Shown: positions 32,001 through 40,420, counted from the stretch's first letter. The stretch is 64,000 nucleotides of DNA from an uncultured Eubacteriales bacterium (GCA_900542935.1 UQPN01000003.1:53245-117244), one strand, 5' to 3'. The notes: generated by a model from the sequence alone, not told the origin. Numbers and translations: made by a program.

Positions 32001-33036
32001 CGACGATAACTACAATAACGAGAAGTTTTTAAAGAACTGGACGGAAATAGGTGAAACGAACGGCAAAAAAGAGTATACAATCAAACGTAACTTCCAGGCT
32101 ACGGCGGACGGCGATTTCTTATTGCGCCTTGCCTGCTCGCACGCGGCTGAATACTACTCTTACAATGTTGAGCTTTTCGACGTTACGTTAGAAGAAAAAG
32201 ATTATTCGAACAATACGCTCACGGGCTTGAACGGAGACACGGCATTTACAAACGAACAGACGGAGAACGGCTGGAATATTTACTTTAATAAGTCTGCAGA
32301 CTGGAATACAATAGTGTTTAATACAAAGTATTCCGTTGTAGCGCAAAAAGAATATCGATTAACCGTGAAATTACGTATCGATCAACTTAGCGGTGAAAAC
32401 ATTAGTATTAAAAACTTCTTTATCGATAATCAGGATAAAGGCGATATTGAGTTGGGAGACGGTAAAGACAACAACTGGAATGAATTTACGCCCGAAAACG
32501 GAAACGATGGTTCGAAATATTACATTCAGGAAATAATTTTTACCGCTTCGAGTGATAAAGATTTTGTGCTTCGTTTGGCTTGTAACTTTAACGGTAATTA
32601 TATCGTTGCCGCAGAAATTTACGACGTAACGATTGAAGAGTTCGGCGTGTTTACTTCTCAGGACGGTTTTGCCACGTGGGAAAGAACGCAGACCGGGGCT
32701 ACGGTGAAGTTAGAACAAAAGAGTACCTGGACTGCCCCTAAAATCACAACGAAAACGAAAGTTGAAAGCGGTAAAAAATATACGGTAACTTTCACTATTT
32801 CCGATTTCAACAATACTCAGAAAGATGATATTAGCGGGTGTTTCGTTCAGCATTTTGGCGGAACGAAAAACGATGCTTATAAGGCTCTTACAGTCGGGAA
32901 AAATACGTTTACGGTGTTGGCTGATTCCGACGGAGTATTGATTATAACGTTTGGCTTTAACAGCGACGTGTCGGTTGGTAGTGTTATTACTTTCACCATT
33001 TCCGATTTCACGGTTACGGAAGCGGCGGAAGCGTAA
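29044..33036 (+). CDS. 1330-aa surface protein: GASVR module, BIG2, metallophosphoesterase, CBM-like repeats
   Basis: A signal peptide (1-33) is followed by an uncharacterised module at about 38-235 (QGASVRISE, FGMFIAP, FIGIGYIKA, NVRSMTYVAQQA). Next come a beta-grasp-like segment (about 236-305), a jelly roll (about 308-475) and a BIG2 domain (about 490-560). A calcineurin-like phosphoesterase follows at about 588-890, with ISDPQ (Gln for the usual His), AGDIIYGE near 648, GNHDN near 683, MHIP, and AGHCHF near 858. Three related CBM-like repeats end the protein (from NNTLTGVKE, NNTLTGLNG, and FTSQDGFATW). The enzyme could remove phosphate or cleave a phosphodiester from glycans at the surface. 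No anchor is visible at the C terminus. Confidence 0.85.
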   Translation: MKIRKKNALIAATAAFAVAFAVGGAALKLNVNADVAESEILTIRQGASVRISENYAQNGIRYELNMQKSDYEDLKELNPNVVFGMFIAPVDYETLYAPLTEENLTGENAKYGWAEKLEDGTYGKYTGTKTQIINLVTDEMGEKDGAMVWYASLVNLLRGENGGTDNRNREFIGIGYIKAGDVYTFAARNDNVRSMTYVAQQAREKDTKLTETQKTALYENYIKDFVNTDVSYTVNYVYDNGLEKTAKTTTQTAKLDREIVITPEESVAQDGFVYSTTETQLKSTAYANGKTQFTVNYKQSPEYEIDFKNAAVKDNKITGENFIAESTGTNVSTLASSENGLKVSGATAWQGVNFRFSASRLKPETKYNVRLSLKGNGGKAYLGVNYYNAEGKSYDTRYDNAGNATPLYRTEFSNGGNFWAPSADGTEIISQFVTPHVRFSELVVYVASTESAAYAYEIPSVEIFERGENSDYGLTITANENGKNVPFGWLGAAKGVVGATYDLSVDQGNLAGKVTWSSSDESVATVDNGRVTFKKAGKAEIKAALGDHADYANFTVYDAGGNYSVTSGNAKLVYDAENPADFVLDVTEGKNFKVLQISDPQVADMSQIRSGREVNGGLQLLWADRDFSVYAKLKKTIEETQPDLILLAGDIIYGEFDDNGEMAKELISFFEARKIFYAPVFGNHDNESAQGTSWQVRQYLNSEYCLFARGTVTGNCNYTISVKQGEKWLSNIYMLDTNGCIYNTAKASDNLPQGLYDSTVNDMIAKDEAISAYQSNAVTADMACMHIPVANFYNVLTKYGFDEGNLDVNLADNATAKANGDFGHVKAEKNYLNLVSDKYRAYDIGEIFGRIGVKNVLAGHCHFTNTSAVADNGVRYTFGLKAGLIPEATAGETGGTTFTFGETGFTAAPYYDNYANNTLTGVKETTNIIAYGETENGYRVAYGGKDNWAFIRFKTAYTLKAGANYTLSVKLRVNTLNNTALTNLNIDDNYNNEKFLKNWTEIGETNGKKEYTIKRNFQATADGDFLLRLACSHAAEYYSYNVELFDVTLEEKDYSNNTLTGLNGDTAFTNEQTENGWNIYFNKSADWNTIVFNTKYSVVAQKEYRLTVKLRIDQLSGENISIKNFFIDNQDKGDIELGDGKDNNWNEFTPENGNDGSKYYIQEIIFTASSDKDFVLRLACNFNGNYIVAAEIYDVTIEEFGVFTSQDGFATWERTQTGATVKLEQKSTWTAPKITTKTKVESGKKYTVTFTISDFNNTQKDDISGCFVQHFGGTKNDAYKALTVGKNTFTVLADSDGVLIITFGFNSDVSVGSVITFTISDFTVTEAAEA

Positions 33037-33052
33037 AGAACAATCGTTTGTC

Positions 33053-33080
33053 GGGGCGTCCCGTTGCGGCGGGATACCCC
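33053..33080 (+). terminator. GC hairpin after the phosphoesterase gene
   Basis: GGGG-CG-TCCCG (33053-33063) faces CGGGA-TA-CCCC (33070-33080). No T run follows, so it may stabilise the upstream mRNA or partly reduce read-through into the cytoplasmic enzymes rather than stop transcription. Confidence 0.4.
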
Positions 33081-33100
33081 GATAAAGCGTAAATAAAACA

Positions 33101-34351
33101 ATGATAAACGATTATAAAACGTTAATAGAATATTATATTTTTTCCAAAATTTCACGCGTGCTGAAACAGCCCTACAAGGCAATTCAGTATCCGTTTATCG
33201 ATCCCGGGGAGGGCTACGAAGGCAATCTTTGGGACTGGGATTCCTATTTTACCGCCCGTGCGCTGTTAATGCTCGGCAAAAAGTACGGCGAAAACCGTAT
33301 GGCGGCGGCAGGCGTGCCGTTGAAGAAAGCGGAAGCGCACGCGAAAGGGTGCGCGCTGAATTTTTTATCGTGCGAGTGCGCCGATGGGTACGTGCCTGTG
33401 ATGATGACGGGCGACGGCGATTTCTGCGATTTTTTCGTACGCGAACATCTGCGCGGCGTGAAAGTCAATCAGATGAAGCCGTTTTTGTGTCAGGCAATTC
33501 TGAACGCCTGCGAATTTTCGGGCGATTATGCGTGGTTTGATAAAGAAAAAGCGTTGAAATATCTCGAATATTACGAAGCGAATCAGCGCGACGAAAAAAC
33601 GGGTCTGTTTTTCTGGCAGGACGATATTATGATCGGCATAGACAACAACCCCACGGTGTTTTTTCGCCCTCCGCGTACCTGCGCCGATATTTATCTGAAT
33701 ACGTTTATGGCGCTGGAATACGAAGCGTTGCAAAAGGTATTTGCGGCGGCGGGCGACGATCGGTCGGCGGATCTGAAAACGCGCGCGGAACAGCTGAAAA
33801 ACGCGATTAACGAATATTTATGGGACGAGCGCGACGGCATTTATTACAGCGGCGATCTTTCGTACCATAAAACCACGCTGAAAGCGGGCAATTTCACGTT
33901 TCACGAAAATCTTGCGCCCACGTGGAAAATTATGCCGATGCGCGTTGTATTCTGGGGGTGTTTTCTGCCGCTGTACGCGGGCATTGCCGATAGAGAAAAA
34001 GCCGAAAAATGTATAGCACGCCTGCGCGATGAAACGGTGTTTTCCAAATACGGCATACGCACGCTTGCTTCGAACGAGCCGATGTATAATCTCGAAAAAA
34101 CAAGCAATCCGTCGAACTGGCTCGGCGCGATCTGGGGTATATCGAATTATTGCGTGTGGAAAGGCCTGAAGCGGTACGGCGAAGAAGAAATCGCGAAAAA
34201 ATTGCAGAAAGCCACGATTGAATTATACGGTAAAAATCTGAAAAAATACGGGGATTTTTTTGAAAGCTATCAGCCGGACAGCGGCGAGCCGAATTTAAAT
34301 CCGGGCTTTTTAAGCTGGAATTTACTGATTGCGGAAATGTTAGCCGAATAA
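33101..34351 (+). CDS. Cytoplasmic GH63-like (alpha/alpha)6 glycoside hydrolase
   Basis: 416 aa with no signal peptide. The pattern GYEGNLWDWDSYF near residue 37 and the helical pairs that follow (LNFLSCECADGYVPVMM, then DNNPTVFFRPPRT, NAINEYLWDERDGIYYS, and NPSNWLGAIWGISNY) are those of (alpha/alpha)6 barrels in GH63 and trehalase-like enzymes. Catalytic acids are probably the Asp in WDWDSYF or DNNP and a C-terminal Glu (FFESYQPDSGEPN). It probably trims glucosyl or mannosyl-glycerate-type ends of imported oligosaccharides, but the substrate is unknown. It starts without a strong Shine-Dalgarno site. Confidence 0.8.
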   Translation: MINDYKTLIEYYIFSKISRVLKQPYKAIQYPFIDPGEGYEGNLWDWDSYFTARALLMLGKKYGENRMAAAGVPLKKAEAHAKGCALNFLSCECADGYVPVMMTGDGDFCDFFVREHLRGVKVNQMKPFLCQAILNACEFSGDYAWFDKEKALKYLEYYEANQRDEKTGLFFWQDDIMIGIDNNPTVFFRPPRTCADIYLNTFMALEYEALQKVFAAAGDDRSADLKTRAEQLKNAINEYLWDERDGIYYSGDLSYHKTTLKAGNFTFHENLAPTWKIMPMRVVFWGCFLPLYAGIADREKAEKCIARLRDETVFSKYGIRTLASNEPMYNLEKTSNPSNWLGAIWGISNYCVWKGLKRYGEEEIAKKLQKATIELYGKNLKKYGDFFESYQPDSGEPNLNPGFLSWNLLIAEMLAE

Positions 34352-34396
34352 AAACATAGTAAATCGGCCACGAAAAGAACAAAAAAGGACGTAAAA

Positions 34397-36574
34397 ATGA
34401 AAGAAATAAAAGCAGTGTGGGCGAAAGGGCGCGCGGAAGAAATCAATCGCACGTTTGCGTTCGCGCTCGATCTTAAAAAGCATGTAAAGGGCGAAATTCA
34501 TCTTTCGGCGGCGTCTTGCTATAAGTTGTATGCGGACGGAAAAATGCTCGGCTTCGGTCCGAATCGCGCGGCGCACGGGTATTGCTGTTTTGCAGCTTAC
34601 GCGTTCGAAGCGCGGCACATCGTTGTGGAAGTGCTTAGTATCTACGTGCAGAATTTCTGTTGGGTGAAGCAGAAGCCGTTCTTCGCCTGTGAAGTGAAAA
34701 CGGCGGAAGGCAACGCTTTTTCCGCCGAAGATTTCGCATGCTTCGAACTTACGGATAGGGTGCAGAAAGTACAGCGGTATTCGTTTCAGCGCGGCTTTGC
34801 GGAAGTATACGAGCTTTCCGCCGATCACCGTGCACTGTATGCCGGCGAGCCGGAAAAAACGCCGTATCCGCGCTGCGAAACGGAAAAAGCGGCATTGCCG
34901 GAAGTTTTGCCCACGTACACAAAAAACCCGCTTCTCGAAGAAGTTTTTGCGCGCACGATAGATTGCGGCGCGGCAAACGCAAACGAAGATTTTCCCGTGT
35001 GGACGCACCGTTCGCAAACGGAAGTAGGCACGCTGCTCGAAGGATTTTTGCGCCCCGATTGGCAGGCGTTTCCTACGGACGAAGTCAGCCGTTTCGAATT
35101 TATTTCGGAAGCGGCGGTCGGCGAATATCGCTATGAAACGGTAGATTTTTCGCGTATCTTTACGGGGTTCACCGAGCTTGAAATCGAAGCGAAAAACGCG
35201 GGCGAAGTGTACGTGGCGTTCGATGAAATTCTCACGGACGAAAGCCGAAAGATTTTAAACCCGTTCCGCGGCGAAACGGCAAACGTTTTTAAATGGCGGC
35301 TGAAAAACGCGGGGCGGTTTTCGGTGTCGTCGTTCGAGCCGTATGCCTGCCGTTACGCGCGGATCATCGCAACGCCGGGCATTTCGGCAAAAATCAAAAT
35401 CCGCACTTACGAAAACCCCGAAGCGAAGAAATTTAAGTTTTCCTGCGCGGATCAGCGAGCGGAACAGATCATGGAAGCGGCGCGGAATACGTTTGCGCAA
35501 AACGCCGTGGATCTTCTTTCGGATTGCCCCTCGCGCGAGCGAGCGGGGTGGCTTTCGGACAGCTATTTTTCGTCGGTGGCGGAATGGATTTTCACAGGCG
35601 AAAACAAAGTGGAACGCGCTTTTTTAGAAAATTTCGTGTATGCGGATAAAAGCGGTTTGCCAGAAGGAATGATTCCGCGCTGCTATCCTGCCGATTATTA
35701 CGAAAAAGACGGCTACATACCCAACTGGGCGATGTGGTATATTCTCGAACTTAACAAATATTTCAGGCGATACGGCCGCGATGAAATCATCGAAAAATCG
35801 CGCGAGAACGTAGAAGGACTTTTGCGATATTTTGCGGCGTATGAAAACGAATATGGCGTGCTTGAAAATCTTCGCGGCTGGGTGTTCGTGGAATGGAGCG
35901 CGGCAAACGAAAAATCGCATATCCGCGGCGTGAATGTGCCGTCGAACGCGTGCTATTTCGCAATGTTGCTTGTCGCCGAAGAAATTTATGGAATCAAGGG
36001 CTTGAAAGAGCGCGCGGAAAGAGTGCGGGAATATCTGCTTGCGCACGCATACCGCGGCGGATTTTTCGTGGATAATCTCACGAGAAACGCGTTGGGAAAG
36101 CTCGAACCCACCGAAAATTATACGGAAACCTGCCAGTATTATATGTTTTTCTTCCGCGTGGCGGATAAAACGACGAATAAAGAATTGTTTTACAAAATGT
36201 TAAACGAATACGGCAAGGGACATAGGCACGGCGAAGAAGAAAAGTTAGCCGAAGCGAACATGATTTACGGGGTGTATATGCGGCTCGAACTGCTGATGCG
36301 GGAAGGGCGCAGAGAAGAGCTGTACGAAGAATGTATAAAATATTTCTACGATATGACGAAAAAAACGGGAACGTTGTGGGAACACAACGGCGCATGCGCA
36401 AGCTGCGATCACGGCTTTGCGTCATACGTAGCGAAATTTTTGATATACGCGCTCACGGGATATGATGTCGTAAGCGAGCAAAAAGCCGAAAATATTGATC
36501 AAGCTGCACCCCTGAAAGGAATCGGCATTGCTTGTAAAATAACTTTTCCTTCGGATAAAAAACTTAGCGTATAA
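34397..36574 (+). CDS. GH78-like alpha-L-rhamnosidase family protein
   Basis: 725 aa, no signal peptide. N-terminal beta domains (to about 330, with LYADGKMLGFGPNRA as in rhamnosidase N domains) precede an (alpha/alpha)6 catalytic domain. The family hallmark DCPSRERAGWLSDSYFSS is near residue 375, where Asp/Glu/Arg sit in the active site. Later features are PEGMIPRCYPADYY, GWVFVEWSAANEKSH and TLWEHNGACASCDHGFASY. The members are retaining-fold relatives of rhamnosidases with broad substrates, so a rhamnosidase role is not assured. Last gene of locus A. The final roughly 20 residues after GYDVVSEQKAENI are lower in quality and may be a fortuitous extension. Confidence 0.82.
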   Translation: MKEIKAVWAKGRAEEINRTFAFALDLKKHVKGEIHLSAASCYKLYADGKMLGFGPNRAAHGYCCFAAYAFEARHIVVEVLSIYVQNFCWVKQKPFFACEVKTAEGNAFSAEDFACFELTDRVQKVQRYSFQRGFAEVYELSADHRALYAGEPEKTPYPRCETEKAALPEVLPTYTKNPLLEEVFARTIDCGAANANEDFPVWTHRSQTEVGTLLEGFLRPDWQAFPTDEVSRFEFISEAAVGEYRYETVDFSRIFTGFTELEIEAKNAGEVYVAFDEILTDESRKILNPFRGETANVFKWRLKNAGRFSVSSFEPYACRYARIIATPGISAKIKIRTYENPEAKKFKFSCADQRAEQIMEAARNTFAQNAVDLLSDCPSRERAGWLSDSYFSSVAEWIFTGENKVERAFLENFVYADKSGLPEGMIPRCYPADYYEKDGYIPNWAMWYILELNKYFRRYGRDEIIEKSRENVEGLLRYFAAYENEYGVLENLRGWVFVEWSAANEKSHIRGVNVPSNACYFAMLLVAEEIYGIKGLKERAERVREYLLAHAYRGGFFVDNLTRNALGKLEPTENYTETCQYYMFFFRVADKTTNKELFYKMLNEYGKGHRHGEEEKLAEANMIYGVYMRLELLMREGRREELYEECIKYFYDMTKKTGTLWEHNGACASCDHGFASYVAKFLIYALTGYDVVSEQKAENIDQAAPLKGIGIACKITFPSDKKLSV

Positions 36575-36939
36575 CGGCTATATTTGTTAAGTTTGTATTT
36601 TAGAAACGGTAAAGTATTCGTTCCGACAAAGATGTGTATCCGAGGAAGGGAAAAAAGATTATGCCGAATGGAAAGCAAAGCGAACGGCGCAAGAAGAATC
36701 ACGCTCTAAATCGAAGTTAAAAAAAGACTTAAATAAAAAGGAAAAGAAAAACGAAGTAACGGCATAATCAAACAAAGCGAGGGCAGACGAAAAAAATTTT
36801 TTCGTCTGCCCTGAATTTTAGCGGTTATAAATCGGATAGAAAAAGAAATAATCCGAACGATTTTCTTATTGAAAAAAAGTTCGAATTATCACAATCTGTA
36901 TCGCGCCGCCGAAAAAGATATCGTTCTTTCAGCGAAGAA
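36575..36939. other. Gap with a possible decayed gene tail and a terminator
   Basis: No intact gene. In one frame 36621-36767 reads KKDYAEWKAKRTAQEE, then SKLKKDLNKKEKKNEVTA before a stop. It looks like the basic C-terminal tail of a lost protein (ABC-F ATPases have similar ends), but there is no start or upstream domain. The rest is A/T-rich. Confidence 0.3.
36780..36812. terminator. Bidirectional terminator at the end of locus A
   Basis: AGGGCAGACG (36780-36789) pairs with CGTCTGCCCT (36803-36812) across an A7T6 centre. This gives a long perfect hairpin with a T run in both directions. It separates locus A from the leftward peptidase gene. Confidence 0.8.
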
Positions 36940-37932
36940 TTAATCGCAAACTGACAGTTTGTTGCCTTCGAACTGTTCTATTAACCATTTATCATAGTCT
37001 TCGGGGATTTGAGGTTCCTGCAACAGCAATTCAAAAACAGCAACCGATGTAGGGCAATTACCGCCGTACCGTTTCTCTGCTTTATTCAAAAGCTGCTCTT
37101 TTGAATAATTTCCTGACAGATAGCAGAGGTAATATTCTGCCGCCATAACGAATTCTTCTTCATCTCCCGATTGATAATCTTCAAGCAGTGCACGGTGACA
37201 CGCTTTTAATTTCTCGCTGCTCTCAACGTGTTTCCGATATAACTCCGTCAATTTCTCGCTCGCAAAACCGTGCATAAGCTCGTGAGCAATAATGGAGTAA
37301 AAATCAACTGCTCCGGCAGGGCAAAAACAAGTCAGAAACGAGCCGCCGTACAGAGTAAATGCCGTCGGAGCGCTGAAAAACGACACATAAATATTGGCGG
37401 AAGTTATGACGGACGATTTTTTCAGTAAAGAAACGTTCCGGAATAATAAGTCGGCATTGTAACCTGCAACCTCAGCTTCCTTTTGTTTCATTTCAGAATC
37501 CACCATAGGGAAGATGCGTTCTTTGTATATGCCCTCAAATCCTATGTTTCTCAGCACAGTCAATCTCTTTGCATACAGGCTGGCGTATCCGTCATTCAGC
37601 CACTCCAGAACCGGATATATATACGATGCCGTAAACCCGCCCGTTATTCTCTCCTTTACCGTTTTTTCAATTTTTCGCGGATTGTGGAACATGTCAATCA
37701 GATCGTCTAACGTCAGACATTCCAGATCCCCATCAAAGTATGCGCTTACAATCAGGCAGATATTTGACATTCCTATGATATTATCCCCGAAATCTTCCGG
37801 CAAGAGAGCATTGATAACTTTGATTTCTTCGATTTGTTTTTCGTTCATCCATTTGGTATCATTCAGCAACCTTTTTTCGAGAAAGCAAAGCGTATCAAGA
37901 GCAAGGCTTGATTTTACCTGAATATGGGACAT
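36940..37932 (-). CDS. Zinc metallopeptidase-like protein with HExxH
   Basis: 330 aa, no signal peptide. IIAHELMHGF gives the zinc motif H217-E-L-M-H221. About 50 residues later EEEFVMAAEYYLCYLSG offers a Glu ligand, the gluzincin layout. The first 200 residues are helical and unrecognised. The motif spacing suggests a minigluzincin or a relative of DUF-type peptidases rather than a secreted thermolysin, so an intracellular role. It stands alone between a terminator and the tRNA-Gln scar, with A/T-richer codons than locus A. Substrate and role are unknown. Confidence 0.7.
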   Translation of the reverse strand: MSHIQVKSSLALDTLCFLEKRLLNDTKWMNEKQIEEIKVINALLPEDFGDNIIGMSNICLIVSAYFDGDLECLTLDDLIDMFHNPRKIEKTVKERITGGFTASYIYPVLEWLNDGYASLYAKRLTVLRNIGFEGIYKERIFPMVDSEMKQKEAEVAGYNADLLFRNVSLLKKSSVITSANIYVSFFSAPTAFTLYGGSFLTCFCPAGAVDFYSIIAHELMHGFASEKLTELYRKHVESSEKLKACHRALLEDYQSGDEEEFVMAAEYYLCYLSGNYSKEQLLNKAEKRYGGNCPTSVAVFELLLQEPQIPEDYDKWLIEQFEGNKLSVCD

Positions 37933-38008
37933 CAGCGTACCTCCTATGGTTTATTTATTAATTGTATCACAAAATTTGTTTGGTTTCAACCTTTTTGTTG
38001 CGAAAAAT

Positions 38009-38043
38009 AAAAGCCTTACCGAACGAAGTTCAATAAGGCTTTT
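38009..38043 (-). terminator. Terminator of the disrupted tRNA-Gln gene
   Basis: AAAAGCCTTA (38009-38018) pairs with TAAGGCTTTT (38034-38043), with an inner GAAC-GAA-GTTC stem. On the minus strand it follows the CCA end of the tRNA fragment directly and ends in a T-rich tail, as tRNA terminators do. It may also end the leftward unit. Confidence 0.8.
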
Positions 38044-38088
38044 GGCTGGGGTAGCTGGATTCGAACCAACGAAGTGACGGAGTCAGAG
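38043..38088 (-). repeat. 3' fragment of tRNA-Gln(CTG), attachment-site scar
   Basis: On the minus strand the 46 nt begin in the anticodon loop (CTCTGACTCCG, anticodon CTG). They continue through a complete T arm (GTTGG-TTCGAAT-CCAGC) to the acceptor strand TACCCCA, discriminator G and CCA, all matching bacterial tRNA-Gln. The D arm and 5' acceptor strand are missing; the next bases are unrelated. A break in the anticodon loop is where tyrosine recombinases often cut, so this is read as an att copy. Confidence 0.75.
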
Positions 38089-38437
38089 GTTGGGCGAAAT
38101 ATCAAAAAACGGCGAAAAATCAATCAAAAACACTCAAAAACAGCCGATTTTCGAACTTTACCCCACAAATTTCCCCACAAATTAAGTTGTTGTATAATTT
38201 CAGTCGATTTGTAACCCTTACTAAACGCTCTACAAGCCTAAAAAACGTTACCTGTCTCAAAAAATTGATATGTTGTATCAAACGAATCGCGCCGAGAAAT
38301 CCATTTTTTTAGCGAAAAAAAGCGAAGTAAAACGAAATTTTTGCAATAATAACGAAATTAAAACGAAACGAAGCGAAATCAGCTTGACTGGTTTCGCTTT
38401 ATGTGGTAAAATAGAAACAGCAAAAGGGAGGCGGACA
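38089..38437. other. A/T-rich gap to the right of the tRNA-Gln scar
   Basis: No intact gene. The minus strand has a short open stretch ending at 38120 (NNLICGEICGVKFENRL) that faintly resembles the last residues of clostridial integrases. This would fit the neighbouring att copy, but it is too short to claim. Repeats of CGAAA(A/T) lie at 38300-38380. Confidence 0.35.
38384..38412 (+). promoter_or_regulatory. Promoter of the AAA/PD-(D/E)XK gene
   Basis: TTGACT (38384-38389), 17 bp and TAAAAT (38407-38412) lie 25 bp before the start at 38438, with AAAAGGGAGGCG as ribosome site. Confidence 0.8.
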
Positions 38438-40297
38438 ATGATTTATTTTGAATGTAAAGAAGCGGCGGAAAAACTCGGCATCACAACGCGTCGTATTCAG
38501 CAAATGTGCAAAAAGGGAGAAATAATCGGTGCGAAAAAAGACGGAAAAGCGTGGCTTGTACCGGAAGATTTTATTGCCGGAAAACAAATGAAAAAACGGT
38601 CGGTTGATACACTCAGCGCGGTCGATACTCTGAAAAAACCTTTGCCGATCGGAATTTCAGATTTTAAAAAAGCGACTACCGAATATTATTATGTAGATAA
38701 AACTCTTTTGATTAAAGATTTTTTAGATACCAAACCGCAGGTGTCTTTGTTTACACGTCCGCGCCGTTTCGGAAAAACTTTAACGATGGATATGCTTCGC
38801 GTCTTTTTCGAAAAAACAGACGAAGATACTTCACGCTATTTTAAAAACAAAAAAATATGGGCGTGCGGAGAAGCTTATACATCTTATCAAGGAAAATATC
38901 CCGTCATATTTCTGACTTTTAAAGACGTAAAATGCCGTACATGGAAAGAAACTTTTGATAAAATAACAAAGCTGATATCCATTGAATTTTTACGCCACAG
39001 CGAACTTGAAACAAGCGAAAAATTAAACGCATACGAAAAATCGCAGTACAAAAAAATCGCGAAAGGCATTGCCGGCGAAATAGAATGCCAGATGTCTTTG
39101 CAGTTACTTTCTCTGTTTTTATTTAAGCATTACGGAAAAGAAAGCGTGATCATTATCGACGAGTATGATACGCCGATACAGCAGGGGCATACGTGCGGGT
39201 TTTACGATAGAACAATTGATTTTATGCGTTCCTTTTTTTCGGGCGGATTGAAAGACAATCCGTGCCTTGCATACGGCTTTTTAACAGGGATATTGCGCGT
39301 AGCCAAAGAAAGCATATTCAGCGGACTGAATAATTTAAAAATCAATTCGATTCTCGACGACGAATACAGTCAGTATTTCGGTTTTACTAAAAATGAAGTA
39401 AAAGAACTTCTGACGTATTATAATTATGTCGATAAATATCAGGAAACGTGCGAATGGTACGACGGCTATTATTTCGGAAATACAGAGATTTTCAATCCGT
39501 GGTCCGTCATCAACTATATCGCAGGAAAATGCTACCCGAAAGCCTTTTGGTTGTCTACGGGCAGTAACGATATCATAGGCGAAATTGTCGAAAACGCAAC
39601 CGACGAAACAACGGAAAATCTGCATAAATTATTGGTCGGCGAAAAAATACCGACTTATATAGATACAAGCGTGATTTATCCGGAAGTAAACAGAAATCCG
39701 TATAGTATATATAGCTTTCTGCTTGTAGCAGGGTATCTGAAAATAGAAAAAACATATCCTCAAAGCGACGGAAATTATATGTGCGACGTGGCGATTCCGA
39801 ATAAAGAAATCGCATTCGTTTATGAAAAAGAAATCTTGTCAAGAACAGGCAAGGAAAGTATAGCGATTGCGATTCAGCAGGCGATTTTCCGGAACGATAC
39901 GGAAACTTTGCAAGAATTGCTGGAAAAGTTTATGATAGAAAGTATCTCTTCTTTTGACGGTGCGAACGAAGGTTTTTATCACGGGATGATGTTAGGACTT
40001 TGCGCGATTGTCGGCAGTAGATATAGGGTGGCGTCAAACCGAGAATCGGGACTTGGAAGATTCGATATAGCTTTAGAACCGATCTATAAATCGATTCCGG
40101 GGTTTATTTTCGAATTCAAACAAACGAGCGACGAACGATCGTTAGACAAATTCGCGCAAAAAGCATTGAAGCAGATAGAAGACAAGCGATACGATACGCA
40201 GATGAAATCGTGCGGAACGATGAAAGTTGTAAAAATCGGCGTGGCATTTTGCGGAAAAAGAGTAAAAATTGTCTCAGAAAACGATTTCGGCGAATAA
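38438..40297 (+). CDS. AAA-ATPase / PD-(D/E)XK family protein with N-terminal HTH
   Basis: 619 aa; the start at 38438 has AAAAGGGAGGCG, and longer versions begin upstream of the promoter. Residues 1-50 are a MerR/excisionase-type helix-turn-helix (CKEAAEKLGITTRRIQQMCKKGEIIG). The AAA part has RPRRFGKTLTMD (Lys113, Thr114) and Walker B VIIIDEYDTPI (Asp241). The C-terminal part has the nuclease-like GLGRFDIALE and FIFEFKQ motifs of DUF1703. Proteins of this family (AAA-ATPase-like plus PD-(D/E)XK) are widespread and often multicopy in gut bacteria. Defence or mobile-element roles are suspected, not shown. The HTH fusion gives possible DNA targeting or self-regulation. Confidence 0.88.
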   Translation: MIYFECKEAAEKLGITTRRIQQMCKKGEIIGAKKDGKAWLVPEDFIAGKQMKKRSVDTLSAVDTLKKPLPIGISDFKKATTEYYYVDKTLLIKDFLDTKPQVSLFTRPRRFGKTLTMDMLRVFFEKTDEDTSRYFKNKKIWACGEAYTSYQGKYPVIFLTFKDVKCRTWKETFDKITKLISIEFLRHSELETSEKLNAYEKSQYKKIAKGIAGEIECQMSLQLLSLFLFKHYGKESVIIIDEYDTPIQQGHTCGFYDRTIDFMRSFFSGGLKDNPCLAYGFLTGILRVAKESIFSGLNNLKINSILDDEYSQYFGFTKNEVKELLTYYNYVDKYQETCEWYDGYYFGNTEIFNPWSVINYIAGKCYPKAFWLSTGSNDIIGEIVENATDETTENLHKLLVGEKIPTYIDTSVIYPEVNRNPYSIYSFLLVAGYLKIEKTYPQSDGNYMCDVAIPNKEIAFVYEKEILSRTGKESIAIAIQQAIFRNDTETLQELLEKFMIESISSFDGANEGFYHGMMLGLCAIVGSRYRVASNRESGLGRFDIALEPIYKSIPGFIFEFKQTSDERSLDKFAQKALKQIEDKRYDTQMKSCGTMKVVKIGVAFCGKRVKIVSENDFGE

Positions 40298-40386
40298 CAT
40301 ATCGATAATAAAACTGTAATATTTTTAATCAAGCAAATTATCCCTTGGGGATAAACCAAAGCAAAAAAATAAACAGCAAATTCGGC

Positions 40387-40420
40387 GTCGGAAGAGAACT
40401 ATTCTTTTCCGACTTTTTTT
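40387..40420 (+). terminator. Terminator after the AAA/PD-(D/E)XK gene
   Basis: GTCGGAAGAGAA (40387-40398) pairs with TTCTTTTCCGAC (40402-40413, one mismatch), followed by seven T. Confidence 0.88.

Noticed and set aside
36601..36767. Remnant of an ABC-F type ATPase
   Set aside because: Only a short basic tail resembles such proteins; no ATPase motif or start codon is present, so it is mentioned only as a possible decayed tail.
38043..38140. Complete tRNA-Gln gene on the minus strand
   Set aside because: The match stops in the anticodon loop; the D arm and 5' acceptor strand are missing.
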